A stretch of 64,000 nt of DNA from contig DATHWW010000018.1 in NCBI GenBank assembly GCA_035460165.1, forward strand, positions 1-64,000. Reading direction: 5' to 3'. Each line of letters begins with the position of its first letter. The first letter of the stretch is position 1. The notes beneath the pieces are model-generated. The model made no database searches, was not told the DNA's origin, and was given only the letters and a program-made list of their open reading frames with translations. The translations under genes were made by a program, and so were the position numbers. Positions 24,647 to 33,240 of this stretch are shown here, piece after piece. The stretch comes from MM2 sp035460165 (lineage in GTDB: Bacteria > Pseudomonadota > Gammaproteobacteria > Burkholderiales > Methylophilaceae).

Positions 24647-26238
24647 GCCACGCTCTGGCTTGCCAGGTAGTCCTCATAATTGCCGCTGTAATCCACGATG
24701 CGGTCCGGCTGGATGTCCAGGATGCGCGTGGCCAGCGACGACACGAACTCGCGGTCGTGGCTGACGAAAATCAGCGTGCCCTTGTACTTGTCGAGCGAGG
24801 TGTTGAGCGACTCGATCGATTCCATGTCCATGTGATTGGTCGGTTCGTCCATCAGCAGCACGTTGGTGCGGTCCAGCATCAGTTTGCCGAACAGCATGCG
24901 GCCTTGCTCGCCGCCGGAGAGTACGCGCACCGGCTTCTTCACGTCGTCGCCGGAAAACAGCAGGCGACCGAGCATGCCGCGCACCACGGTGTCGTCGTCG
25001 CCGTCCTGCGACCATTGCTTCATCCAGTCGAATAGCGGCATGTCGGTGTCGAACAAATCGGAATGATCTTGTGCAAAGTAGCCAAGCCTGGCTTTTTCTG
25101 CCCATTTCACTTCGCCGTGCTTCGGCTGCAGGTCGCCCACCAGGCAGCGCAGCAGCGTGGTCTTGCCGGCGCCGTTTTCGCCGATGATGGCGATGCGTTC
25201 GCCGGCTTCGATCATCAAGTTGAAGTCGTTGAACAAAGTGCGGTCGAAGCCGTGGCTGAGCTTCTTGGCTTCCATCGCATTGCGGTGCAGCTTTTCCTTG
25301 TCATCGTATTCAAATCGGATGAAAGGATACTGGCGGCTGGAGGGCTTGATATCCTCGATCTTGATCTTCTCGATCTGCTTGGCGCGCGAAGTGGCCTGGC
25401 GCGCCTTGGAGGCGTTGGCCGAGAAACGGCGCACGAACTCCTGCAGTTCGGCGACTTTTTCCTTTGCACGGGCATTGTCTGCCGACTGCTGCGCGCGCGC
25501 CTGGGTGGAGGCTTCCATGTAGTCGTCGTAATTGCCGGGATACACGGTCAGCTTGCCGTAGTCCATGTCGGCGATGTGCGTGCATATCTGGTTGAGGAAG
25601 TGGCGGTCGTGGGAAATGATCACCATGGTGCAGTCGCGATTGTTCAGCACGTCTTCCAGCCAGCGGATGGTGTTGATGTCGAGGTTGTTGGTCGGTTCGT
25701 CCAGCAGCATCACGTCCGGGTTGGCGAACAGCGCCTGCACCAGCAGTACGCGCAGTTTCCAGCCGGGGGCGACGGAACTCATCAGGCCATTGTGCTGTTC
25801 GGTGGGAATGCCCACGCCCAGCAGCAGTTCGCCGGCGCGGGCTTCCGCCGTATAACCGCCGTATTCGGCGTATTCCGCTTCCAGTTCGGCGGCCTTCATG
25901 TAGTCGTCTTCGGTCGCTTCGAGGTTGGCGTAGATCGCGTCGCGCTCCTTCATCACGCGCCACATTTCCTCGTGGCCCATCATCACGACGTCCAGCACGC
26001 GCTGGTCTTCGTAGGCGAACTGATCCTGGCGCAGGAAAACCATGCGCTCGTGCTTGTCCAGCGAGACGTTGCCGCCGGTCGGTTCCAGCACGCCGGCAAG
26101 TATCTTCATGAAGGTGGATTTTCCGCAGCCGTTGGCGCCGATCAGGCCGTAGCGGTTGTTGTCGCCGAACTTGACGGAAACGTTTTCAAACAGGGGCTTG
26201 GCCCCGAACTGGATGGTGAGATTGCTGGTGATAAGCAT
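24643..26238 (-). CDS. ybiT: ABC-F ATPase YbiT
   Basis: A 531-residue ABC-F protein with two ATP-binding cassettes and no membrane part; ABC-F proteins act on the ribosome. Walker A sites are GANGCGKST and GENGAGKTT, with signatures following APGWKL and LSGGEQGRM, and DEPTNNLD and DEPTNHMD after them. The linker (RFSANASKARQATSRAKQIEKIK) and the C-terminal SGNYEDYLASQ align closely with E. coli YbiT from memory. Start is ATG 26238 (MLITSNLTIQFG). It is the last gene of the guaB-led minus-strand run. Confidence 0.95.
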   Translation of the reverse strand: MLITSNLTIQFGAKPLFENVSVKFGDNNRYGLIGANGCGKSTFMKILAGVLEPTGGNVSLDKHERMVFLRQDQFAYEDQRVLDVVMMGHEEMWRVMKERDAIYANLEATEDDYMKAAELEAEYAEYGGYTAEARAGELLLGVGIPTEQHNGLMSSVAPGWKLRVLLVQALFANPDVMLLDEPTNNLDINTIRWLEDVLNNRDCTMVIISHDRHFLNQICTHIADMDYGKLTVYPGNYDDYMEASTQARAQQSADNARAKEKVAELQEFVRRFSANASKARQATSRAKQIEKIKIEDIKPSSRQYPFIRFEYDDKEKLHRNAMEAKKLSHGFDRTLFNDFNLMIEAGERIAIIGENGAGKTTLLRCLVGDLQPKHGEVKWAEKARLGYFAQDHSDLFDTDMPLFDWMKQWSQDGDDDTVVRGMLGRLLFSGDDVKKPVRVLSGGEQGRMLFGKLMLDRTNVLLMDEPTNHMDMESIESLNTSLDKYKGTLIFVSHDREFVSSLATRILDIQPDRIVDYSGNYEDYLASQSVA

Positions 26239-26251
26239 TGAGGTGTCTTGA

Positions 26252-26857
26252 TTAGTTGAATTGATTGGTAAGGATGACTTCGTCCAGGGGCAGTTGCCCG
26301 CCACGCGGCCAGGCTTCCTTCACGCCCTTGCCGATGGCGACGAACATCGCGACAACGTGGTCTGGCGGCAGGTTGATCAACTCGCCCACGGCGTCGAAAT
26401 CGAAACCGTCCATCGGGCAGGAGTCGTAGCCCATCTCCTTGGCGGCCAGCATCAGCGTCATTGCCGCCATACCGCAGGAACGCATCGCCTCGTCGCGCTG
26501 CACCTGCTCACGGCCGTTATAGTACTGACCGATGGCCGGCACCAGGAAGTCCTGCACTGGCTGCGGCGTGTTTTTCCAGTAACGCCCGGGCTCTTTTTCC
26601 CAGGATTTCAGATCGGCGGTCAGCACGACCAGTAGCGAGGCATCGGTGACTTGTGCCTGATCCCAGCTCACGGCGCGGATCTGCTTGCGTAATTCGGGGT
26701 CGCGCGCCAGCACGAAACGCCAGTTCTGAATGTTGAACGCGGTCGGTGAGAGCTGGGCGAGCGACATCAGTTGCTCGATTTCGTCCTCGCGCATCCGGTG
26801 CGTTGCATCGTAATGCTTGACGGCACGCCGCTGTTCGATGGCTTCCTTGACTTGCAT
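26252..26857 (-). CDS. Nitroreductase family protein
   Basis: A 201-residue FMN-dependent oxidoreductase of the nitroreductase fold. The N-terminal FMN-binding segment is EAIEQRRAVKHYD, followed by SPTAFNIQNWRFV and, near the C terminus, MGYDSCPMDGFD and AIGKGVKEAWPRGG. An AAGGA ribosome site precedes ATG 26857. It lies 13 bases from both the GreA/GreB gene upstream and ybiT downstream. Substrate unknown; a second member of the family, only distantly similar, is at 48.96 kb. Confidence 0.9.
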   Translation of the reverse strand: MQVKEAIEQRRAVKHYDATHRMREDEIEQLMSLAQLSPTAFNIQNWRFVLARDPELRKQIRAVSWDQAQVTDASLLVVLTADLKSWEKEPGRYWKNTPQPVQDFLVPAIGQYYNGREQVQRDEAMRSCGMAAMTLMLAAKEMGYDSCPMDGFDFDAVGELINLPPDHVVAMFVAIGKGVKEAWPRGGQLPLDEVILTNQFN

Positions 26858-26870
26858 GCGAAAGAATTCC

Positions 26871-27371
26871 TTAAGAATGGTGATAGCGAATGTCGGTGAC
26901 TTCCAGCGCGAGGTCGCCGGCGGGGCGTTTCCACGTGACGCTGTCGCCGATCTTTTGACCAATCAATGCGCGGGCCAGCGGCGATACCCAACTCACCTTG
27001 TTGTTGTGAATGTCGGCTTCGTCCTCGCCGACGATTTCAAATACGTGCATGCTACCTTCTTCGTCCTCGACTTCGACGATGGCGCCGAACAAGATTACAT
27101 CCTGCTGCTGTTCGGCCGGGTTGACGGGTACTGCGCGTTCCAGGCGGCCCTGGATGTAGCGCAGATCGCGCTCGATTACCGCCAGCTGCTGCCGGATAAT
27201 CGGGTCTTCCTTCTGCGGGCTCAAGCGCAGATGTTCTTCTTCGAGTTGGGCCGCTTTATCCTGCAATTGGACAAGCCCGATCGGCGTCACGTAATTCGGG
27301 TGCTCGCTCTGCGGACGCTCTGGAAAGTCGGCGTATTCGAGGTCGTTTTCCTTGACGAAGGCGCGGCTCAT
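26871..27371 (-). CDS. GreA/GreB-family transcription factor
   Basis: A 166-residue protein with an N-terminal helical hairpin (LVQLQDKAAQLEEEHLRLSPQKEDPIIRQQLAVIERDLRYIQGRLERAV) and a C-terminal FKBP-like domain (VEVEDEEGSMHVFEIVGEDEADIHNNKVSWVSPLARALIGQKIGD). This is the Gre layout. The beginning (MSRAFVKE ... HPNYVTPIG) is that of a GreB-like subgroup, not canonical GreA. Canonical Gre factors rescue backtracked RNA polymerase by acidic residues at the hairpin tip; here the tip region PQKEDPI keeps Glu-Asp. ATG 27371 overlaps the stop of the upstream gene. Confidence 0.85.
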   Translation of the reverse strand: MSRAFVKENDLEYADFPERPQSEHPNYVTPIGLVQLQDKAAQLEEEHLRLSPQKEDPIIRQQLAVIERDLRYIQGRLERAVPVNPAEQQQDVILFGAIVEVEDEEGSMHVFEIVGEDEADIHNNKVSWVSPLARALIGQKIGDSVTWKRPAGDLALEVTDIRYHHS

Positions 27372-28132
27372 AGCGTGAACACCTCGCCGCGCTGGAGAAA
27401 ATGCGGATGCAGATGGCCGGCGACAGCGAGGATTTCGGCGCGCACGGCATCGATCTTGTCCGGTTCGATATGCGTGATCAGTACTCTTGCCGGACGTCGC
27501 AAACACGCCAGTCCCTGCGCCAGTAACGCGGGCGTGGTATGGCGCGAGCGCTCGGCGATGGCTTGGTCCATGTCACGCATCGTGGTTTCCATCATCACGT
27601 ATTCCAGATTGTCGATGGCGTTGAGCGCATCCCAGAAATCCTCGCAAAAAGTCGTGTCGCCGCTGAAAACAAAGCTACCACGGCCGCTGTCGATCCGATA
27701 GCCCACAGCCGGGACGGCATGGCGCGCGGGCAGGGCGGTGATACGCCGCTTGCCGGTCTCAACCGTCTCTCCCAGCATGAGCGGTTGGAAGCGGATGTAG
27801 GGATCTTCCGGTGTGGGCAGGCTGCCATAATCCGGCCACAGTACATTATTGAGCATATGGGTCTGCAGTGCCGCAATCGTTGCCGGCAAGGCATGCACCG
27901 TCAGCGGGCCATTCCTGAGGGCCTGCGCGGTATCAGACAGCAGCGGCAGGAAAAGCACATGGTCCAGGTGCGAGTGCGTCAGGAAAACATCATGAATTCC
28001 TGCCATTTCTTCCAGTGTCAGATCGCCAACACCGGTGCCGCAATCGACCAGTACATCGTCATCAATCTGCAAGGCGGTCGTGCGCAGGTCGGCGCACGCG
28101 CCACCTGAGCAGCCGAGTATCCGGATTTTCAT
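27368..28132 (-). CDS. Metallo-beta-lactamase-fold phosphodiesterase, probable class II cyclic-nucleotide type
   Basis: A 254-residue metallo-hydrolase. The metal motif HxHxDH reads THSHLDHV near residue 67. The next ligands are ALPARHAVP (His), FSGDTTF (Asp) and ITHIEPDK (His). The HSHLDHV context and size resemble class II 3',5'-cyclic-nucleotide phosphodiesterases, though the Gly after HLDHV in that signature is Phe here. The start ATG 28132 overlaps the stop of a cyclic-nucleotide-binding protein (ATGA). That supports a cyclic-nucleotide substrate, but other phosphodiester substrates are possible. Confidence 0.78.
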   Translation of the reverse strand: MKIRILGCSGGACADLRTTALQIDDDVLVDCGTGVGDLTLEEMAGIHDVFLTHSHLDHVLFLPLLSDTAQALRNGPLTVHALPATIAALQTHMLNNVLWPDYGSLPTPEDPYIRFQPLMLGETVETGKRRITALPARHAVPAVGYRIDSGRGSFVFSGDTTFCEDFWDALNAIDNLEYVMMETTMRDMDQAIAERSRHTTPALLAQGLACLRRPARVLITHIEPDKIDAVRAEILAVAGHLHPHFLQRGEVFTL

Positions 28133-28647
28133 CAGCCACCCAATGCGTCGACCAGCTGCCCGCTGGTCTGGCGCAGGCGCAAACTGATCAGGCGAGCGAT
28201 TTCCATCAGTAGTTTGACGCCGAGCGCGGGGTGACGTTGCACGCACTGAGTGAAATTGTTCCGTGTGAGCAGAATCACCGTGCAAGGCTCCAGAGCGCGG
28301 ATGGTGGCCGAGTACGGCAAGCCGTCGATCAGCGACATTTCGCCGAAGGTCTTGCCGGCGGTGATGGTCGCGATACGCTGCGCTTCGCCCGAGCTGTTTT
28401 TCTTCAGCACCTCAATGCGTCCGGAAACCAGCAGGCCCATGCAGTTGCCCTGCATGCCTTCCGGGAAAATATTCACTCCGGCATCGACGGCGTAGGCATG
28501 CACATACTCTGTCAGCTGCCGGATTTCATGCCCCTCGACGCGGTTGAACAGCTGCGCTTCGGACAGCATGTCGAACAGCGTGTCTTTAAATCCGCTGCCC
28601 TCGCCGATGAGATTGAGGCCACTGATGCCCAGTTCGTCGACGGACAT
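28132..28647 (-). CDS. Cyclic-nucleotide-binding domain protein (Crp/Fnr-type sensor, no DNA-binding domain)
   Basis: A 171-residue protein made of one cNMP-binding beta-roll after a 35-residue helical N terminus. The phosphate-binding cassette region reads GKTFGEMSLIDGLPYSATIRAL, with the conserved Glu and the Arg-Ala typical of cAMP/cGMP binders. The C-terminal helix (ALGVKLLMEIARLISLRLRQ) resembles the C-helix of Crp but no helix-turn-helix follows. It must act by protein contact. Its start overlaps the guaA stop (TAATG) and its stop overlaps the phosphodiesterase start. Confidence 0.85.
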   Translation of the reverse strand: MSVDELGISGLNLIGEGSGFKDTLFDMLSEAQLFNRVEGHEIRQLTEYVHAYAVDAGVNIFPEGMQGNCMGLLVSGRIEVLKKNSSGEAQRIATITAGKTFGEMSLIDGLPYSATIRALEPCTVILLTRNNFTQCVQRHPALGVKLLMEIARLISLRLRQTSGQLVDALGG

Positions 28648-30209
28648 TATTCCCACTCGATGGTGGCGGGCGGCTTTCCGGAGATGTCGTACACCACGCG
28701 ATTGATGCCGCGCACTTCGTTGATGATGCGGTTGGAGACCTTGCCGAGCAGGGTGTAGGGGAGCTCCGCCCAGTGCGCGGTCATGAAATCCTGCGTCTGC
28801 ACGGCGCGCAGCGCGACCACATACTCATAGGTGCGGCCATCGCCCATCACGCCCACGGATTTTACCGGCAGGAACACGGTGAACGCCTGCGAGGTCTTTT
28901 CGTACCAGCCGGAGGCGCGCAGTTCCTCGATGAAGATATGGTCCGCGCGGCGCAGCAGTTCGGCGAACTCGCGCTTCACTTCGCCCAGAATGCGTACGCC
29001 CAGGCCGGGGCCGGGGAAGGGGTGGCGATACACCATGTCATGCGGCAGGCCGAGCGCCACGCCCAGTTCGCGCACCTCGTCCTTGAACAGTTCGCGCAGC
29101 GGCTCCAGCAGCTTGAGGTGCAGAGTTTCCGGGAGGCCGCCGACGTTGTGGTGGCTCTTGATCGTGTGTGCCTTCTTGGTCTTGGCGCTGGCGGACTCGA
29201 TCACGTCGGGATAGATGGTGCCCTGTGCCAGCCACTTGGCTTGCGGCAGTTTGGCCGACTCTTGCTGGAACACATGCACGAACTCGCGGCCGATGATCTT
29301 GCGCTTCTCTTCCGGATCGGTGACGCCCTGCAGGTCGCCAAGGAATTTCTCGCTGGCATCGACGTGGATGACCTTGACGCCGAGGTTGTTGGCGAAGGTT
29401 TTCATTACCTGTTCCGCTTCGTCGAGGCGCAGCAGGCCGTTGTCCACGAACACGCAGGTGAGTTGGTCGCCAATGGCGCGATGGATCAGTGCAGCCGCGA
29501 CGGAGGAGTCCACGCCGCCGGAGAGGCCGAGGATCACTTGGTCCGAACCGACTTCGGAGCGGATGCGGCCGATGGCTTCCTCGATGTAGTCCGGCATGTT
29601 CCAGTCATGACCGCAATTGCAGATGTCGTGTACGAAGCGGCTGAGGATGGCCTTGCCCTGCAGCGTATGCGTGACTTCCGGGTGGAACTGCACCGCGTAG
29701 AACTTGCGCTCTTCGTCCGCCATGCCAGCGATAGGCGTGGCGGCGTTGCTGGCGATCACCTTGAAGCCTTCCGGCAGCGTTGTCACCTTGTCGCCATGGC
29801 TCATCCATACGTCGAGCAGACCGTGGCCTTCGTCATTGCTGCGGTCCTCGATATCGCGGAACAGCGCAGAGTGGCCGCGGGCGCGGATTTCCGCATAGCC
29901 GAATTCGCGGTGTGCGGCGTTTTCCACGTTGCCGCCCAGCTGCGCGGCCATGGTCTGCATGCCATAGCAAATGCCCAGCACCGGCACGCCCAGCTCGAAT
30001 ACGGCCTGTGGTGCTTTCGGTGTTTCGTTCTCATAAACCGAGTTCGGCCCGCCGGAAAGGATGATGCCGGCCGGCTTGAAATCGCGGATGAAGGCGTCGT
30101 CCACATCCCAGGAGTGCAGTTCGCAATAAACGTTGGCCTCGCGTACGCGGCGAGCGATCAATTGGGTGTATTGGGAGCCGAAGTCGAGGATGAGGATTTT
30201 TTGATGCAT
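28647..30209 (-). CDS. guaA: GMP synthase (glutamine-hydrolysing)
   Basis: A 520-residue enzyme turning XMP into GMP with ATP and glutamine. The class I amidotransferase part has Cys81 (GICYGMQ) and the His-Pro-Glu of QFHPEVTH. The ATP pyrophosphatase part has the P loop LSGGVDSS. The C-terminal dimerisation part ends in the canonical PPATIEWE. Start is ATG 30209; the upstream extension lies in the gap to guaB. It follows guaB by 67 bases on the minus strand and is coupled to two cyclic-nucleotide genes. Confidence 0.98.
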   Translation of the reverse strand: MHQKILILDFGSQYTQLIARRVREANVYCELHSWDVDDAFIRDFKPAGIILSGGPNSVYENETPKAPQAVFELGVPVLGICYGMQTMAAQLGGNVENAAHREFGYAEIRARGHSALFRDIEDRSNDEGHGLLDVWMSHGDKVTTLPEGFKVIASNAATPIAGMADEERKFYAVQFHPEVTHTLQGKAILSRFVHDICNCGHDWNMPDYIEEAIGRIRSEVGSDQVILGLSGGVDSSVAAALIHRAIGDQLTCVFVDNGLLRLDEAEQVMKTFANNLGVKVIHVDASEKFLGDLQGVTDPEEKRKIIGREFVHVFQQESAKLPQAKWLAQGTIYPDVIESASAKTKKAHTIKSHHNVGGLPETLHLKLLEPLRELFKDEVRELGVALGLPHDMVYRHPFPGPGLGVRILGEVKREFAELLRRADHIFIEELRASGWYEKTSQAFTVFLPVKSVGVMGDGRTYEYVVALRAVQTQDFMTAHWAELPYTLLGKVSNRIINEVRGINRVVYDISGKPPATIEWE

Positions 30210-30276
30210 GGTTCGTTCCGTGAGAGGTGGAATGCAGTCGGCAGGCGCGATTAAATCGCGTCTGCCGGGTCTGGCT

Positions 30277-31737
30277 TTACTCGATGTGATAGTTGGGTGC
30301 TTCTTTCGTGATTTGCACGTCGTGTACATGCGATTCACGAATGCCGGCGGAGGTGATTTCCACAAATTCCGCCTTGTTGCGCATGTCGTCGATGGTGCCG
30401 CAACCCACATAGCCCATCGATGCGCGCAAACCGCCCATCAATTGATGGATCACCGCGAGCACGCTGCCCTTGTACGGTACGCGGCCTTCGATGCCTTCCG
30501 GCACCAACTTGTCGGCGTTGCCTTCGGTGTCCTGGAAGTAGCGGTCGCTGGAGCCCTTCTGCATCGCACCGACGGAACCCATGCCGCGGTAGGATTTGTA
30601 GGAACGGCCCTGGAACAGCTCGATTTCACCGGGCGCTTCTTCCGTGCCGGCGAAGAGGCCACCCAGCATGACCACATTGGCGCCCGCCGCAATGGATTTG
30701 GCGATGTCGCCCGAGTAGCGGATGCCGCCGTCCGCGATGAAGGGCACGCCGGTGCCTTCCAGTGCCTGGGCGACGTTGCTGATCGCGGTGATCTGCGGTA
30801 CGCCGACGCCGGCCACGATACGGGTGGTACAGATGGAGCCGGGGCCGATCCCGACCTTGACTGCATCTGCGCCGGAATCCACCAGCGCCTTGGCCGCTGC
30901 GGCGGTGGCGATATTGCCGCCGATGACTTGCAGCTGCGGGAAATTCTTCTTGACCCAGTTGACGCGGTCGAGCACGCCTTGCGAATGGCCATGGGCGGTA
31001 TCCACCACCACCACATCCACACCGGCCTCAGCCAGCAAAGCAACGCGCTCTTCCGTACCTTCGCCCACGCCCACGGCAGCGCCTACGCGCAAACGGCCCT
31101 TGCCGTCCTTGCTTGCGAGCGGGTGTTCGCTGGATTTCTGGATATCCTTGACGGTGATCAGGCCCTTGAGGTCCCAGGCGTCATTGATGACCAGCACGCG
31201 CTCCAGGCGATGCTTGTGCAGCAGCGCCATGGCTTCTTCGCGGGGGGCGCCTTCGCGCACGGTAACCAGGCGCTCGCGCGGCGTCATGATGTTGCTGACC
31301 GGCTGATCCAGATTGGTTTCAAAGCGCAGGTCGCGGTTGGTGACAATGCCGACGACCTTGGTGCCGTCGACGACTGGCAAGCCGGAAATTCGATATTGAC
31401 GGGTCAGCGCCATGACTTCGCGCACGGTCATCGTGGGCGGGATGGTGACCGGGTCATTAACCACGCCGGATTCGAAACGCTTCACGCGTGCGACCTGCGC
31501 GGCTTGCGCCTGGGCGGTCATGTTCTTGTGGATGATGCCGATACCGCCTTCTTGCGCGAGCGCGATAGCAAGCGGCGCTTCGGTCACGGTATCCATGGCA
31601 GCAGATACCAGAGGAATATTCAGGCGGATGGAGCGAGTTAACTGGGTGGCGAGGCTTACTTCGCGGGGCAGAATGTTGGAGTGCGCGGGAACCAGCAGCA
31701 CATCATCGAAAGTAAGCGCTTTTTGAAGCAGACGCAT
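30277..31737 (-). CDS. guaB: IMP dehydrogenase
   Basis: A 486-residue NAD-dependent enzyme converting IMP to XMP, the first committed step to GMP. The TIM barrel carries catalytic Cys303 (GPGSICTTR) and the flap RGMGS. Two CBS domains, which often sense nucleotides, are inserted at about residues 94-205 (VTIPPTMTVREVMAL and IMTPRERLVTV). The start MRLLQKALTFDDVLL and length are standard. It is the head of the guaB-guaA run and has a recognisable sigma-70 promoter upstream. Confidence 0.98.
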   Translation of the reverse strand: MRLLQKALTFDDVLLVPAHSNILPREVSLATQLTRSIRLNIPLVSAAMDTVTEAPLAIALAQEGGIGIIHKNMTAQAQAAQVARVKRFESGVVNDPVTIPPTMTVREVMALTRQYRISGLPVVDGTKVVGIVTNRDLRFETNLDQPVSNIMTPRERLVTVREGAPREEAMALLHKHRLERVLVINDAWDLKGLITVKDIQKSSEHPLASKDGKGRLRVGAAVGVGEGTEERVALLAEAGVDVVVVDTAHGHSQGVLDRVNWVKKNFPQLQVIGGNIATAAAAKALVDSGADAVKVGIGPGSICTTRIVAGVGVPQITAISNVAQALEGTGVPFIADGGIRYSGDIAKSIAAGANVVMLGGLFAGTEEAPGEIELFQGRSYKSYRGMGSVGAMQKGSSDRYFQDTEGNADKLVPEGIEGRVPYKGSVLAVIHQLMGGLRASMGYVGCGTIDDMRNKAEFVEITSAGIRESHVHDVQITKEAPNYHIE

Positions 31738-31762
31738 ATACTATCCCTTGTGGCAAAAAGCG

Positions 31763-31791
31763 ATTATACAGGTAGAGTGCCTGTGGGTAAA
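31763..31791 (-). promoter_or_regulatory. Sigma-70 promoter of guaB
   Basis: On the minus strand TTTACC (31791-31786, four of six -35 bases) is 17 bases from a perfect TATAAT (31768-31763). Initiation near 31756 would leave a leader of about 20 bases before the guaB ATG at 31737. Confidence 0.6.
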
Positions 31792-31864
31792 TCTGCTGCC
31801 AGGGTTGTCAGCTTTTGAGCGAAAGGTTAATGTTTCGCCATTACGCTTTAAGGGGAATATTAAA

Positions 31865-32407
31865 ATGAAAAAACTGCTTATTGCCTTCTTTTGCACGTCC
31901 TTGCTGATATCGGCAACGGTATCGGCGGATGTCTATAAATGGAAGGATAAGAACGGTAAAACGCAGTATTCCGATACTCCTCCCATGAGTAATATCCCGT
32001 ACACCACCTTGTCAGGTAAGAAGCCTGCTCAGCCAGCGCAGCCTGCCTCCGCTCCGGCAACGGACCCGAAAAAAGCCGAGGAAGCCGCAAAAAACGGTAA
32101 GCCGGCGCAGGGAGCGCCGGCCGCTCCAAACGACCCGAATGCTTCCAAGAACAAAGTTTCGGAAGACCTGAAGGAAAAGGCGGCCAAGGAGGCGGAAGCC
32201 AAGAAGCAGCAGGAAGAAAAACTGCAGGCCGAAAAGAAGGCCAAAGATCAGGCGTGCAAGGCAGCTCGATCAAAGCTGGCGCAATTCGAGCAGGGCGGCC
32301 GAATTTATCGTACCAACGAGAGCGGCGAGCGTGATTATTACGGCGACAAGGAAATCGCTGCAGAGATCGAAAACGCGAAGAGCGATATCGCGGAAAACTG
32401 CGAGTAG
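31865..32407 (+). CDS. Exported DUF4124-domain protein
   Basis: A 180-residue secreted or periplasmic protein. The signal peptide MKKLLIAFFCTSLLISATVSA is cut near residue 21. A DUF4124 domain follows (DVYKWKDKNGKTQYSDTPP), then an Ala/Pro/Lys-rich stretch and a charged helix rich in Glu, Lys and Ala (residues 105-140), ending in an alpha segment with two Cys. The family is common in beta- and gammaproteobacteria and its function is unknown. A good ribosome site (AAGGGG) precedes ATG 31865. It ends with a terminator that lies inside the convergent rnfH gene. Confidence 0.88.
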   Translation: MKKLLIAFFCTSLLISATVSADVYKWKDKNGKTQYSDTPPMSNIPYTTLSGKKPAQPAQPASAPATDPKKAEEAAKNGKPAQGAPAAPNDPNASKNKVSEDLKEKAAKEAEAKKQQEEKLQAEKKAKDQACKAARSKLAQFEQGGRIYRTNESGERDYYGDKEIAAEIENAKSDIAENCE

Positions 32408-32429
32408 GCGTTAGCGCCAGCCCAGCTAA

Positions 32430-32753
32430 TTACTCGGCGGAAGGGGCGTCCCCTCCGCCTTTTTTCATCACCTTGCCTTCCGCTGCACGTTGGCGGCGGA
32501 CTTCTTTCGGATCTGCGATCAACGGCCGATAAATCTCGACGCGGTCGCGTTCTCGCAGCACCGTATCTCCCTTGACCAATTTGCCGAAAATGCCCAGCTT
32601 GTTCTGGGTGAGGTCGATCTCCGGGAATTTCCCGGTTATCCCGCTATGTTGGACGGCCTGTTCCGCAGTCGTGCCTTCCGGCACCATCAACTCCAGTATC
32701 AGTTGCTGCCCAGGCAGCGCATAAGCGACTTCGACAAGGATTTCGTTGTTCAT
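32430..32753 (-). CDS. rnfH: RnfH family protein (ubiquitin-like fold)
   Basis: A 107-residue RnfH/UPF0125 protein with a beta-grasp-like core: VEVAYALPGQQLILELMVPEGTTAEQAV, then LGIFGKLVKGDTVLRERDRVEIYRPLIADPKEVRRQRA, the best-kept block. The C-terminal tail is Lys/Gly-rich. Function is not settled; it is named from association with rnf genes, none of which is here. It is translationally coupled to ratA upstream (four-base overlap). Confidence 0.93.
   Translation of the reverse strand: MNNEILVEVAYALPGQQLILELMVPEGTTAEQAVQHSGITGKFPEIDLTQNKLGIFGKLVKGDTVLRERDRVEIYRPLIADPKEVRRQRAAEGKVMKKGGGDAPSAE
32436..32465 (+). terminator. Rho-independent terminator inside the 3' end of rnfH
   Basis: GGCGGA / TCCGCC with an inner GGGG / CCCC stem, followed by TTTTTT on the plus strand. 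It would end transcripts of the DUF4124 gene. It lies within the last codons of the convergent rnfH gene, so one sequence serves both. Confidence 0.8.
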
Positions 32754-33187
32754 TTGGATGTGTAAATGATTTCTGCGCGTTCTACAAAAGCATCGACAAA
32801 GGTGTTGGCGATATGGCTGAACACCGGCGCAATGATCTTTTCCAGCAGATGGCTGGAGAATTCGTAGTGTAGCTTGAATTCGATCTTGCAGGCGTCCTCG
32901 GATAATGGAATGAAACGCCAGACGCCCTCCAGGTGGCGGAATGGACCTTCTACCAGCTTGATGTCCATTAAGGTCGGGAAGGTCTTGGTGTTTTCCGTGG
33001 TGAAGTTCTGCTTGATGCCGTGGTAATCGATATGCAGCGTCGCCACCGTGATGGCCTCATCACGCTGTATGAGGTCTACCCCTCCACACCAGGGGAGGAA
33101 CTCCGGATAACGCTCGGGTGCGTCGACCAGTTGGTACATCTGGATAGCCGAGTGTGGGACCAGTACGGATTTTTCGACTTGCGCCAT
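32750..33187 (-). CDS. ratA: RatA/Coq10-family START-domain protein
   Basis: A 145-residue polyketide-cyclase/START-fold protein. The N terminus AQVEKSVLVPHSAIQMYQLVDAPERYPEFLPWCGG and the C-terminal APVFSHIANTFVDAFVERAEIIY are typical of RatA/YfjG and of Coq10, which carries ubiquinone. E. coli RatA was described as a ribosome-association toxin, but a lipid-quinone role is also argued. The pair ratA-rnfH beside smpB is a conserved neighbourhood in proteobacteria. It is divergent from smpB, with 53 bases between the starts. Confidence 0.93.
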   Translation of the reverse strand: MAQVEKSVLVPHSAIQMYQLVDAPERYPEFLPWCGGVDLIQRDEAITVATLHIDYHGIKQNFTTENTKTFPTLMDIKLVEGPFRHLEGVWRFIPLSEDACKIEFKLHYEFSSHLLEKIIAPVFSHIANTFVDAFVERAEIIYTSK

Positions 33188-33240
33188 GGGCAGGGGACGA
33201 TTAGGTTAAAATGATGCGATTCTAAGCCATTCCAAATTCC

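Noticed and set aside
28773..30254. 493-residue plus-strand frame
   Set aside because: It is antisense to guaA and shows no recognisable domain.
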